Below are positions 1-7,600 of a stretch of 64,000 bases of DNA, in pieces (position 1 is the first letter of the stretch; each line of letters starts with the position of its first letter). This DNA comes from Rhodoligotrophos sp. CJ14 (GTDB lineage Bacteria > Pseudomonadota > Alphaproteobacteria > Rhizobiales > Im1), in assembly GCF_038811545.1 (NCBI RefSeq), contig NZ_CP133319.1:372001-436000 (forward strand), given 5' to 3'. Both the position numbers and the translations under genes were made by a program. The notes under the pieces are model-generated. The model was not told where the DNA came from and ran no database searches. It saw only the letters and a list, made by a program, of their open reading frames with translations.

Positions 1-244
1 ACTTGCCGATGGTTTCACTGAAGGCGCAGCCAATGGACGGGAGTGGCGCACCGCACCGTTATGGGGCATAGGTTTGACCGAGACCGTTGCCGGGCATAGC
101 ACGTTTCTCCATGATGGCCGCGCCCGAAACATCCTGGAAGCCATTCTGTGGCACGGTGGCGAGGCCGAAATCGCGAAGCAGCGGGTCATGAGGCTCTCTC
201 CTGAAGAGCGGGCCAGTTTGCTGGCTTTCGTCAACTCGCTCTAA
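1..244 (+). CDS. Di-haem oxidoreductase (DUF1111), C-terminal fragment
   Basis: The window opens inside this gene. An open frame from base 2 to a TAA at 242-244 gives about 80 residues. It contains RTAPLWGIG, then HSTFLHDGRARN and AILWHGGEA, which resemble the C-terminal end of DUF1111 'di-haem cytochrome / thiol oxidoreductase' proteins. These are periplasmic haem proteins often encoded with imelysins in iron-regulated operons. The N-terminal part with the CxxCH haem sites lies outside the window. The imelysin-like gene starts 15 bases downstream on the same strand, so an operon is likely. The family call rests on the short tail and on the context. Confidence 0.75.
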   Translation, partial: LADGFTEGAANGREWRTAPLWGIGLTETVAGHSTFLHDGRARNILEAILWHGGEAEIAKQRVMRLSPEERASLLAFVNSL

Positions 245-259
245 GCCGGTGGGATCCTG

Positions 260-1459
260 ATGAGAACAGCCTATATCGTGAATGGGAAGGCTTACATCAT
301 TGGCGCTGTGGCGCTCGGCCTGGCCTTATTCGCGCCGCATTCTGCTTTACCCGCCTTCGCCCAGTCAGCGCCTGCCGCCCAGTCGCCCGGTGCGTCCGCG
401 CCGAAGGTGACGCAAAGTGCCGTGGTATCCGTCGTTGATCTCGCCAAGAGCCTCGTGACCGATCACGCGGCCCCGGGCTACCGCAGCTTTGCCGCTGAAA
501 CCGCCAAGCTTGCCGCCGCCACCGCCGAGCTCTGCGGCGCTCCGAGCCCGCGCCGGTTGGAGAATGTGCGCAACACCTTCACGGCTGCCTTGCTCGCTTG
601 GCAGCGGATCCAGCATGTTCATTTCGGTCCCATCATGCAGGAGGACCGCCTCTATCGCATCGAATACTGGCCGGACAGGCACGGCCAAGGCGAGAAGCAG
701 CTGCGCAAACTGCTTGCCTCTGCCGGGCTCGAGCGTTTCGATGTGAACAAGCTGACTGAGGCAAGTGTCGCCGTGCAGGGCTTCCCAGCCTTAGAGCGCA
801 TTCTTTATGCCTCTGATGCCGACGGCCTGGGTGAGGCTTCGTCCAACAGCGCTCCACATTGCAACCTGGCTCTTGCAGTCTCCCGCAATCTTGCGGCCAT
901 GGCTAAGGCCACGGCCGAAGCCTGGCAACGTGACTATGTGGCCCCGTCGGCCAATTTCACCGAGGAGCAGGCGCACGCGATTGCGACCGATTTCTACAAG
1001 GCATTCGTCGAGCAGCTCGAAACGGTTCGCGATGTCAAGATCGGCACCCCTCTGGGCACCTCCCCTGCAACGGCCAGGCCGAAAAGCGCCGAAGCCTGGC
1101 GCAGTCACATGACCGAGCGCAGCATCGAGACCAATCTTCGCGCTCTCAGCGAGCTATTCTCCGGACCGAAAGACGGAAGCCAGCCGGGCCTTGCCCATAT
1201 GGTGGACCCTGAGATGAGGACCAGCAGCGGGGGACCGGCAGCCGATATGCGCAAGACGGCGGCGGAAGGTTTGACCTATGGCGCGGAATTCATTGCACAG
1301 CATCCTGATCTGCTCGGCGAGCCGCTGTCCAGCGAAGCGGGCTGGAAATCCGCCAATTTCCTCAAACTGCATTTGGGCGGTGTGCGAGACCATGCGGTCG
1401 AGATCCTGGGCCCTGCCCTGAATGTCTCGCTGGGGTTCAACGCGCGCGATGGAGACTGA
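260..1459 (+). CDS. Imelysin-like (M75 family) periplasmic protein
   Basis: 399 residues with an N-terminal signal peptide (hydrophobic stretch about 14-34, ending in a PAFAQ-type cleavage region). The helical body matches imelysin/EfeO-like proteins, which sit at the cell surface or in the periplasm and are linked to iron uptake. The classical imelysin motif is GxHxxE. Here the equivalent segment (about residues 174-179) appears to be GFPALE, with Pro in place of His. It lies between a DUF1111 and a DUF1513 gene, the usual order of this operon, where two imelysin paralogues are common. The other paralogue would be upstream of the window. Its 3' end overlaps the next gene by 11 bases. The ATG at 260 follows a GGTGGGA purine stretch. 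Confidence 0.85.
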   Translation: MRTAYIVNGKAYIIGAVALGLALFAPHSALPAFAQSAPAAQSPGASAPKVTQSAVVSVVDLAKSLVTDHAAPGYRSFAAETAKLAAATAELCGAPSPRRLENVRNTFTAALLAWQRIQHVHFGPIMQEDRLYRIEYWPDRHGQGEKQLRKLLASAGLERFDVNKLTEASVAVQGFPALERILYASDADGLGEASSNSAPHCNLALAVSRNLAAMAKATAEAWQRDYVAPSANFTEEQAHAIATDFYKAFVEQLETVRDVKIGTPLGTSPATARPKSAEAWRSHMTERSIETNLRALSELFSGPKDGSQPGLAHMVDPEMRTSSGGPAADMRKTAAEGLTYGAEFIAQHPDLLGEPLSSEAGWKSANFLKLHLGGVRDHAVEILGPALNVSLGFNARDGD

Positions 1460-2609
1460 CGCCTTGTCTTTGCCGACCATCCCGAATGTGAACCGGCGCC
1501 GCGTTCTGGGGGGCCTCGCCGCCCTGCCCTTCATGGACGCGTCCCATGTGCTGGCCAAGGCGCCCGAGAGCCCGCTCTATCTCTCCGCCTTGTCGGATGA
1601 TGATGAGGGCCACTTTGGCGTTATCTTCGAGGAGACGGGCGAGATGCGCGCGCGCATCGAGCTCCCTGCCCGCGGTCACGGCGGCGCCTTCTCGCCCATG
1701 GCCGCCGAGGTTGTGATCTTTGCCCGCCGCCCGGGCACCTTCGCCGTGGTTTTCGAGCCACGTTCAGGCCGCATCATCGCGAGCCTCGCCTCTCCCGAGG
1801 GTCGGCACTTCTTCGGCCATGGCATTTACTCCCGCGATGGGCGCCTGCTCTATACGACCGAGAATGACTATGAGACCGGCGATGGGATAATCGGTATCTG
1901 GGATGCGGCCCATGGCTATCGACGGGTCGGCGAGTTCCCCTCCTATGGGATAGACCCGCACGATATTCGCCTGATGCCCGATGGTCATACCTTGGCGATT
2001 GCCAATGGCGGTATCCTCACCCATCCCGATTATGGCCGGCGCAAGCTCAATATTCCCGAAATGAGCCCGTCATTGGTGCTGGCGGATGCCCGGGATGGAA
2101 AGCTTGTCCGCGAGGTCAAATTGCCGGCCGAGCTGCACAAATTGTCGATCCGCCATATGGCAGTGAACAAGGCGGGCCAGATCGGGGTGGCCATGCAATA
2201 TGAGGGGCAGGAAACGGACCTGCCCCCGCTCGTCTTCATTTGGCGGGGCGGCGAGCCGCAGCTTTTGGATGCGCCCGAGCCTATCCTTCGCCAGATGACC
2301 AACTACTGCGGATCAGCGGCCCTCGATGCAGCGGGCGAGGTGCTTGGGATCACATCTCCGCGCGGTGGTCTGGCGAGCTTCTGGGCAATGGCGGATGGCC
2401 GCCTGCTTGGAACGGCCGCGATGGTCGACACATGTGGCATTGCATCCGCCGGACGGCATTCCTTCATCCTGTCCAGCGGCGATGGCTCACGCCGTATAGA
2501 AAAACTGGTCAAACGAGCCGGCCATTCCGGACCCGAACTCCCGGAACATGTCCAATTGCCAAGGCTTGAGGGCCACTGGGACAATCATTTGGTTCGCGGA
2601 TCCATATGA
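1449..2609 (+). CDS. DUF1513 domain protein, Tat-exported
   Basis: 386 residues. The N-terminus carries a twin-arginine-like signal (NRRRVLGGLAALPF), so export in folded form is expected. The body has repeated short segments typical of a beta-propeller, for example HFFGHGIYSRDGRLLYT and GIDPHDIRLMPDGHTLAIAN. This agrees with DUF1513, the last gene of imelysin/di-haem oxidoreductase operons. Its function is unknown, and a role in periplasmic iron handling is inferred from context. I chose the ATG at 1449, which overlaps the imelysin stop. An in-frame ATG at 1422 adds nine residues, and neither has a clear ribosome binding site. A hairpin terminator follows at 2669. Confidence 0.8.
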   Translation: METDALSLPTIPNVNRRRVLGGLAALPFMDASHVLAKAPESPLYLSALSDDDEGHFGVIFEETGEMRARIELPARGHGGAFSPMAAEVVIFARRPGTFAVVFEPRSGRIIASLASPEGRHFFGHGIYSRDGRLLYTTENDYETGDGIIGIWDAAHGYRRVGEFPSYGIDPHDIRLMPDGHTLAIANGGILTHPDYGRRKLNIPEMSPSLVLADARDGKLVREVKLPAELHKLSIRHMAVNKAGQIGVAMQYEGQETDLPPLVFIWRGGEPQLLDAPEPILRQMTNYCGSAALDAAGEVLGITSPRGGLASFWAMADGRLLGTAAMVDTCGIASAGRHSFILSSGDGSRRIEKLVKRAGHSGPELPEHVQLPRLEGHWDNHLVRGSI

Positions 2610-2668
2610 TCCGAAACTCGCTTTGACCGGAAAGGCCGCGCCGCGCTGTGAAACTCGCGGCGCGTCGG

Positions 2669-2703
2669 CAACCAGGTGGCCTCACCTCACCTGGTTGGTT
2701 TCT
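2669..2703 (+). terminator. Rho-independent terminator of the imelysin operon
   Basis: A perfect 10-bp stem (CAACCAGGTG at 2669-2678, CACCTGGTTG at 2688-2697) with a 9-base loop is followed by GTTTCTC. It lies between the DUF1513 stop and the convergent gene ending at 2703, so it ends plus-strand transcription. The T-tract is weak. Confidence 0.6.
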
Positions 2704-3590
2704 CAGATGTCGAAATGGTGGGTATAGGCTGTTCCTGATTGATGGTCATGGATCAGCGAATCGTGGTCATGACGCGCATCTTCGGAATGGTCGGATTTGC
2801 CCTCCTGAGCCTTCGCCTGGGCTTTCTCTCCAGCCGAATTCGTGCCGACCTTATCGAGATACTCCCGGTAATATGTCTTGTCAGGGCTATCCTCATCGTC
2901 GGCAGGAGGTAACTCGGGATCCATTGCAAACCTTGCCGCCCCTCCATGCGCTTCTGGCCGTGGCGTTGGGGCCTCATCGGCTGAGGCTGGCTTGTCAGTC
3001 GCACTCTTATGTGGTGGTTCGTCCGCGGCAGCTGCGGTCGCGGTATGCGTGGGGAACGGGATGATCTTCCTCAGCGTGTGCGTTTCAGGCGCCACGAAGG
3101 TAACCTCTGCCGGAGTGTTGTCCACACCGGCCGGCCCCTTCCCGATCAGCATGGTCGGCACTCCATGGGAGTGCCTACCGCCAGGACCATGCTCTCTGTG
3201 CTCTGCTGGCTCGCTGAGCCCTACCGATGCCTTCGTCAAGCTGGTGCTCACGAGCGGATCATCGCGCAAGAGCAAAGCTGATTTGAGCAGTTCTGAATGC
3301 AAGGCCGCTTGTACCTCCGCATCCTTCAGCTTCAGCTCTGGCAGTTGAATAGTTGCTTCTTCCTGTTGCTGCTTGGCAGGGGCTTGATGCTGAACGAGCC
3401 CCAGCATCGACTGCAAGCTGGACGTCACCGCCCAATTCTCCCGCTCATGCCGCTGAGCGGGACTGTCATTTGCCTGCTCCGATGGGATCGGGCGTGCAGG
3501 CATGGAGCCGTCCTCGCCAGCCCGTTTCGGATCCTTGAAACCGGCGATGGCACCCTGAAATGCACCGCGAAACTTTTCCAAGAGGTCCAT
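2703..3590 (-). CDS. Unrecognised Ala/Pro/His-rich protein, second gene of an orphan pair
   Basis: 295 residues and no family I recognise. The N-terminal third is helical (MDLLEKFRGAFQGAIAGFKD, then a Gln/Glu-rich stretch). The middle is rich in Ala, Pro, Thr and Glu. There is a His-rich patch (HREHGPGGRHSHG), and the C-terminal tail is rich in His and Asp (HSEDARHDHDSLIHDHQ), which could bind metal. I see no signal peptide or membrane segment. The start is the ATG at 3590, with a strong GGAGG seven bases upstream; an in-frame TTG lies six bases earlier. The companion gene ends 43 bases upstream on the same strand, so co-transcription from the promoter near 4900 is likely. Function unknown. 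Confidence 0.7.
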   Translation of the reverse strand: MDLLEKFRGAFQGAIAGFKDPKRAGEDGSMPARPIPSEQANDSPAQRHERENWAVTSSLQSMLGLVQHQAPAKQQQEEATIQLPELKLKDAEVQAALHSELLKSALLLRDDPLVSTSLTKASVGLSEPAEHREHGPGGRHSHGVPTMLIGKGPAGVDNTPAEVTFVAPETHTLRKIIPFPTHTATAAAADEPPHKSATDKPASADEAPTPRPEAHGGAARFAMDPELPPADDEDSPDKTYYREYLDKVGTNSAGEKAQAKAQEGKSDHSEDARHDHDSLIHDHQSGTAYTHHFDI

Positions 3591-3633
3591 GGCCAAGCCT
3601 CCTTAGCTAGACTGACGAGGAGCTTCCTCAGGT

Positions 3634-4818
3634 TTAGTGGATTGGATCCTGCGCCTGATTGTGGATCGAGGGATCAGGGAGTTGGCTGCCATCGTCCTGC
3701 TGATGATCGCCGGAATGGTTGAAGATTTGGTCGGCAACCAGCGTTCCACCGACCACCCCGGCGGAACTCAGCAGCAACTTGGTTAACAGAGGCATTCCGG
3801 ACTTGGAGGCGCCGGTCTCCGGATAGGGAACATTCGGCGTCTGTGGAACCACTCCGGGACCTTCAATGAGGTTCGTCTCATTGTAGTAGCGCAGAACCGG
3901 GAGCTCCCCCGTCCCACCATTGCTGCTGCTACCGCCGGGGTGGTCACTGGAGGAATCCAATGTCGGGCTAACCGGCGTCCCCGCGTGCCCAGTGGCGCCA
4001 GAGGCTGAGTCATGTGCTGACGGGCTTACAGACGTCGTCGGGCTCGTCTGCGTTCCACGCTCGGTCGTCGCGTGACTTGTGCTCGGCGCCAATATCATCA
4101 ACCGGTCGGGTACGGCTGTGCCATTTGCGGACGTTGTAGAGCTGGACGTGCTCGAGTTGGATAAGGAAAGGTCGAGGCTCGTCGGCCTGGCGATATGGCC
4201 ACTGCCGGCTGAAGTGCCAGTTGAGCTTGTCGACCACGGCGAGTCCATCGGCGTTGTATGTCCTGGAGTGCTCGCAGGCGTCTCGATCGTCGGGCTCATG
4301 GTTCCGCCATGCGATGACGCGGTCGTACCCAAGGCAAGAGGCAGGGAGGTTGGCCTTTCGACCACCGGTCCGCTCGCGTGCGTTATGGCTGCCGGGCTGG
4401 TGGATGTGCTGGGGCCACCGCTTAGATGGTGCGGCTGGTCATTATGAACCTCGGTGATGATCGGCCGACTCGCGATGGTCTGCAAATCCGCCGTGGGAAT
4501 GCGCAGGCCGTTGGCCAGCGCTGACGCACCACTTGCGCCAACAGGGGACATGGCATGCGCGGAGACAGGAGTGGCCGGAGTGATCGTAATCGCTGGAACG
4601 GCTGCGTGACTGCCCTCGAGTGCGGGGGCCGGATGGGACGAGATATCGGACCGTGTCCAGTAAGTCCCGTAGGAGTTAATAAACGGCCCTTTCGGCACCT
4701 CGGCGGAGCCGATCCATTTGGGGGCGATCGTCTCCCTAGGCATATGGGGCGCGCTTGACGGAAGATGAGTGGTCGGATTGTAGTTGTGTGGGGAATTCGG
4801 AACTTTTGTAATGGGCAT
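3634..4818 (-). CDS. Unrecognised Ser/Thr/Pro-rich protein with C-terminal hydrophobic segment
   Basis: 394 residues from the ATG at 4818. Most of the protein is low-complexity Ser/Thr/Pro/Ala/Gly/His and probably disordered. A short motif occurs twice: RPTSLPLALG and RPTSLDLSLS. Near the C-terminus a hydrophobic stretch (LLLSSAGVVGGTLVADQI) precedes a His/Asp/Gln-rich tail similar in composition to that of the next gene's product. I see no signal peptide. The frame stays open to a TTG at 4881, but the predicted promoter places the transcript start near 4875, and GAGG lies 11 bases before the ATG, so 4818 is preferred. It could be a secreted or surface protein, or a scaffold; nothing in the sequence decides this. 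Confidence 0.65.
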   Translation of the reverse strand: MPITKVPNSPHNYNPTTHLPSSAPHMPRETIAPKWIGSAEVPKGPFINSYGTYWTRSDISSHPAPALEGSHAAVPAITITPATPVSAHAMSPVGASGASALANGLRIPTADLQTIASRPIITEVHNDQPHHLSGGPSTSTSPAAITHASGPVVERPTSLPLALGTTASSHGGTMSPTIETPASTPGHTTPMDSPWSTSSTGTSAGSGHIARPTSLDLSLSNSSTSSSTTSANGTAVPDRLMILAPSTSHATTERGTQTSPTTSVSPSAHDSASGATGHAGTPVSPTLDSSSDHPGGSSSNGGTGELPVLRYYNETNLIEGPGVVPQTPNVPYPETGASKSGMPLLTKLLLSSAGVVGGTLVADQIFNHSGDHQQDDGSQLPDPSIHNQAQDPIH

Positions 4819-4881
4819 ATGGATATTATCCTCGGACGCGAACTGCCAAAATTTGGCATACTCTTTTAAATTGCTAACCAA

Positions 4882-4910
4882 TCAATAACACGTAGAACGT
4901 GTATCTTCAA
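4882..4910 (-). promoter_or_regulatory. Predicted promoter of the orphan gene pair
   Basis: Reading the minus strand, TTGAAG (4910-4905) and TATTGA (4887-4882) are separated by exactly 17 bases, a sigma-70-like arrangement with imperfect hexamers. The region is AT-rich compared with its surroundings. The transcript start would fall near 4875, downstream of the alternative TTG start and about 57 bases before the ATG at 4818. Confidence 0.4.
4888..4902. promoter_or_regulatory. Palindromic operator candidate inside the promoter spacer
   Basis: ACACGTAGAACGTGT is a perfect inverted repeat (ACACG/CGTGT around a 5-base centre). It fills almost the whole spacer of the predicted promoter. A dimeric repressor bound here would block RNA polymerase. 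The regulator is not identifiable and no regulator gene is adjacent. Confidence 0.45.
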
Positions 4911-5084
4911 TATCTCTATTCCCAGGCTTACGGGTTTTTAATCAGCGCTCAGCGGAATACGCGATGATTGCGGCGGGCTGATCTGAGAAGACGTGTCGGC
5001 GAAAGCAGTCCTGAGCAGCAGGAGTGCAGTCGGTCTGACGTTTTCTCAATTTGAGCTTTGGGCATCCCGCAGAACGCCAAAGAC

Positions 5085-5768
5085 CTATCGGGCGATAGGA
5101 GGCTCAACGAAGATCGGGTCTGCAGCCGCAGCGGAAGAACCGGGCGGGGCATCCTCGATGGTCGCGATGCCGGGTTGAGGTCTCACCCCCGATTGTTTTG
5201 CCAGGCTGAGGCTGAGAGCCTCATAGGTCCGCCCGGCCCCATCCTGCCGACGCAGCACGCTGCCCAGACGCCGGTCACCGCGGTTGAGCACCAGGATCCA
5301 AAGGCTCGTGCCACCGGGAACAAGCCGCCCGCTATTGTCCTGTGACCGGCTCACCATGGTGACATAGAGTGTTCTGCCCTTGAGCTCGCAATGGGCAAAG
5401 CTCTCCCCCGCCTGGTCGGAAATGGTAACGAATCCCGACAGCACCTCGCGCCCGCCGAGATGGGCAAGCTGCCCACTGACGGCGAATTGGTCGGTTTGCC
5501 CCCGGCAGACCAGCGCGTGACGCATGGTGCCGGAGGTTTCGTTCCAGTCGAGATCGAGGTTGCAATCAACCCGTTGCGGTTGCTTGGCGCGCCCGGTCCG
5601 CAAGCTTCCAAATCCGCTCCAGCGCCCGGTCAGGCTGTTGAGGACCTGGCGGTCGATTTCCTTCGCGAATCCAGCATTTGCAAGGCCGCTTGCCAGCATG
5701 ATCGCAAGGATCGCGGCGATCAGCGGGAGAGTGCGGCCTCTGCCCGCCCGCAGCGTCCCTATTCGCAC
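5085..5768 (-). CDS. Exported hypothetical protein
   Basis: 227 residues from a GTG at 5768. This start gives a clean signal peptide (arginines, then LPLIAAILAIMLASGLANA). An ATG 111 bases upstream (5879) keeps the frame open but would bury the signal and approach the nadK promoter. The mature part begins with LTGRWSGFGSLRTG and continues through beta-strand-like segments with Cys residues (VDCNLDLDW, ALVCRG, AHCELKG), suggesting a small periplasmic beta-barrel or lipocalin-like fold. The C-terminus is Pro/Ala-rich. I do not recognise the family. It is divergent from nadK. Confidence 0.6.
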   Translation of the reverse strand: MRIGTLRAGRGRTLPLIAAILAIMLASGLANAGFAKEIDRQVLNSLTGRWSGFGSLRTGRAKQPQRVDCNLDLDWNETSGTMRHALVCRGQTDQFAVSGQLAHLGGREVLSGFVTISDQAGESFAHCELKGRTLYVTMVSRSQDNSGRLVPGGTSLWILVLNRGDRRLGSVLRRQDGAGRTYEALSLSLAKQSGVRPQPGIATIEDAPPGSSAAAADPIFVEPPIAR

Positions 5769-5959
5769 ATGCCGGTTTGGCTCGTCCGAGGACAGCAGCC
5801 CCCCTCCAGCTTGCCGATGGCCAAGTCTTCGGACCTCCCGGCCGCCGGCGCTGGCCCAGCCAGATTGTTCATTTTGCATGTTGTGCTCGTGAGGACGCTG
5901 TCGCCTTTCGGCCTAGCCTGTGGCAATAAACCCGCTCCGGATCGAGAGGGCAAGAACCT

Positions 5960-6724
5960 ATGTCGATGAAGGTAGCCTTTGTTGCTGCGCCAACCGATTC
6001 TGCACGACGGGCGCGACGCAGGTTGGAGCGTCGCTATGGTGCAAGCACGCCGGAAGAGGCCGACGTGATCGTTGCCCTCGGCGGCGACGGCCTCATGCTC
6101 CAGACGCTGCACAAATTCGTCCACGACAACAAGGCGATCTACGGCATGAACAGGGGCTCGGTGGGCTTTCTCACCAATGCCTTTGTCGAAGATGACCTTT
6201 TCGACCGGATTGCGAAGGCGGAGCGCACAGAGATCAGACCTCTTCGCATGCGGGCGCAAACACGGGACGGCGCCGCCCATGAGGCGCTGGCCTTCAATGA
6301 TGTCTATCTTCTGCGCCAGACTTTCCAGACCGCCAAGTTGCGCGTTTCTGTCGATGACATCGTGAGAATGAACGAGCTGATCTGCGATGGCGTGCTGGTG
6401 GCAACGCCGGCCGGCAGCACCGCTTACAACCTTTCGGCGCACGGGCCGATCCTGCCAATCAACTCGCCTCTCTTGGCATTGACCCCCATCAGCGCCTTTC
6501 GCCCGCGGCGCTGGCGTGGGGCCATCCTGCCGAAGGAAGCGCGCGTCCGAATCGAGGTGATCGAGCCGGAGAAACGCCCGGTGAGCGCGGTTGCCGACCA
6601 TACGGAGTTCCGCGATGTCGATCAGGTCGATGTGGAACAGGACACCGAGCTCAGTGTCACCATGCTCTTTGATCCCGGCCACAATCTTGCCGACCGCGTT
6701 CTCGCCGAGCAGTTTTCCTACTGA
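5960..6724 (+). CDS. nadK: NAD kinase
   Basis: 254 residues, the usual size for alphaproteobacterial NAD kinases. The enzyme phosphorylates NAD at the 2' position of the adenosine ribose to make NADP in the cytoplasm. The diagnostic GGDG motif occurs in [16 protein letters not shown] (about residues 41-44), where the Asp is catalytic. It is followed by [13 protein letters not shown] and by the substrate-binding segment [20 protein letters not shown]. The start is the ATG at 5960 (MSMKVAF), with GAGAGG upstream. It is a single gene, and a hairpin terminator about 200 bases downstream probably ends its transcript. Confidence 0.96.
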   Translation: MSMKVAFVAAPTDSARRARRRLERRYGASTPEEADVIVALGGDGLMLQTLHKFVHDNKAIYGMNRGSVGFLTNAFVEDDLFDRIAKAERTEIRPLRMRAQTRDGAAHEALAFNDVYLLRQTFQTAKLRVSVDDIVRMNELICDGVLVATPAGSTAYNLSAHGPILPINSPLLALTPISAFRPRRWRGAILPKEARVRIEVIEPEKRPVSAVADHTEFRDVDQVDVEQDTELSVTMLFDPGHNLADRVLAEQFSY

Positions 6725-6929
6725 GCCATTCGAGCGAGCAGCACCGGTCTGCCAAGAAACGCAAGAAGCAATGCTCAGAGCGGTCTCGATGGTCTCGGAG
6801 CAAGAGATCGCTCCGGCTTGCCGGTTTGAGCAATTTTGAGCGTTCGGCTTAGGAAAGTCTTAAGCAGCAGAAGTCTATGTTGGCACCGTGAGTTGCGTAA
6901 CTGGCCGGCCGCTTCGGCCAAGGCGTAGG

Positions 6930-6961
6930 GCGTGTCGAAGGGAACTTCGGCACGCTTTTTT
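6930..6961 (+). terminator. Strong rho-independent terminator downstream of nadK
   Basis: An 11-bp stem (GCGTGTCGAAG at 6930-6940 with CTTCGGCACGC at 6945-6955, one G-U pair) and a GGAA loop are followed by six Ts. A second hairpin (TGGCCG...CGGCCA, about 6902-6920) lies just upstream. It is some 205 bases after the nadK stop, so it may end either the nadK mRNA or a separate small RNA. Confidence 0.8.
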
Positions 6962-6973
6962 GCGAGCGCGGGA

Positions 6974-7576
6974 TTAGTTCAACCACCAGACCGCGATATT
7001 CAGCGCGAAATCGTAACAGATCCAGACAAGATGCGGCCAAAGCAGGACAGAGGCCCATTTATTGATGCGATAGAAGATGAATGCGGTGGCGAGGACCGCA
7101 ATCAATAGCAGGATCAGGACGAGAAGGCCCAAGCCCAAGCTTTGCGCGCCGAAAAACGCAGCCGGCCAAGCCAGATTGAGCACGAGCTGCACACCGAAGG
7201 TGAAGAGTGCAGGAAATTTCAAGCTGCGCGCCGCCGGCGTCTTCCAAACGAGCCAGAGCGACACGGCCATCATCGCATAGAGCATGATCTGGATGGGCCA
7301 GAACAGCCAGCTTGGCAGCGCGAAGGCCGGCTTGACCAGGCCCTCATACCAGGGCGAGAGGTTTGAAATGATGAAGGCGCTGCCGATGGCGGCAACCGCA
7401 AAGCACAGCACGAAGGCAACGATCAGAGCGGTATAGGATTCCTGACCCTCTATGCGCGGATGCTGCTGGCTTCCGCCAGCTGCGCTGCCCTGACCCCAAG
7501 TGCTTGCGCTCCCGCCCGGGGGCTGCGCCGTCCCATTGGCGGATGGTGTCGTGTCATGACCGGCGGTATCACTCAT
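6974..7576 (-). CDS. tspO: TspO/MBR family membrane protein
   Basis: 200 residues. The N-terminal 50 residues are polar and disordered (Gly/Ser/Gln-rich). Five membrane segments follow, with family features WYEGLVKPAFALPSWLF, then NLAWPAAFFG and a C-terminal WPHLVWICYDFALN. TspO proteins are inner- or outer-membrane tryptophan-rich sensors that bind porphyrins and affect tetrapyrrole and stress regulation in alphaproteobacteria. The polar N-terminal extension is longer than in the usual ~160-residue TspO. The start has AAGGAG seven bases upstream. It is followed by a convergent terminator on the other strand. Confidence 0.93.
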   Translation of the reverse strand: MSDTAGHDTTPSANGTAQPPGGSASTWGQGSAAGGSQQHPRIEGQESYTALIVAFVLCFAVAAIGSAFIISNLSPWYEGLVKPAFALPSWLFWPIQIMLYAMMAVSLWLVWKTPAARSLKFPALFTFGVQLVLNLAWPAAFFGAQSLGLGLLVLILLLIAVLATAFIFYRINKWASVLLWPHLVWICYDFALNIAVWWLN

Positions 7577-7600
7577 GGCCGCGCTCCTTTTCGCCGGAAG

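Noticed and set aside
5759-6682. 307-codon minus-strand frame opposite nadK
   Set aside because: nadK is certain on the plus strand, and the frame also overlaps the promoter of the exported hypothetical gene.
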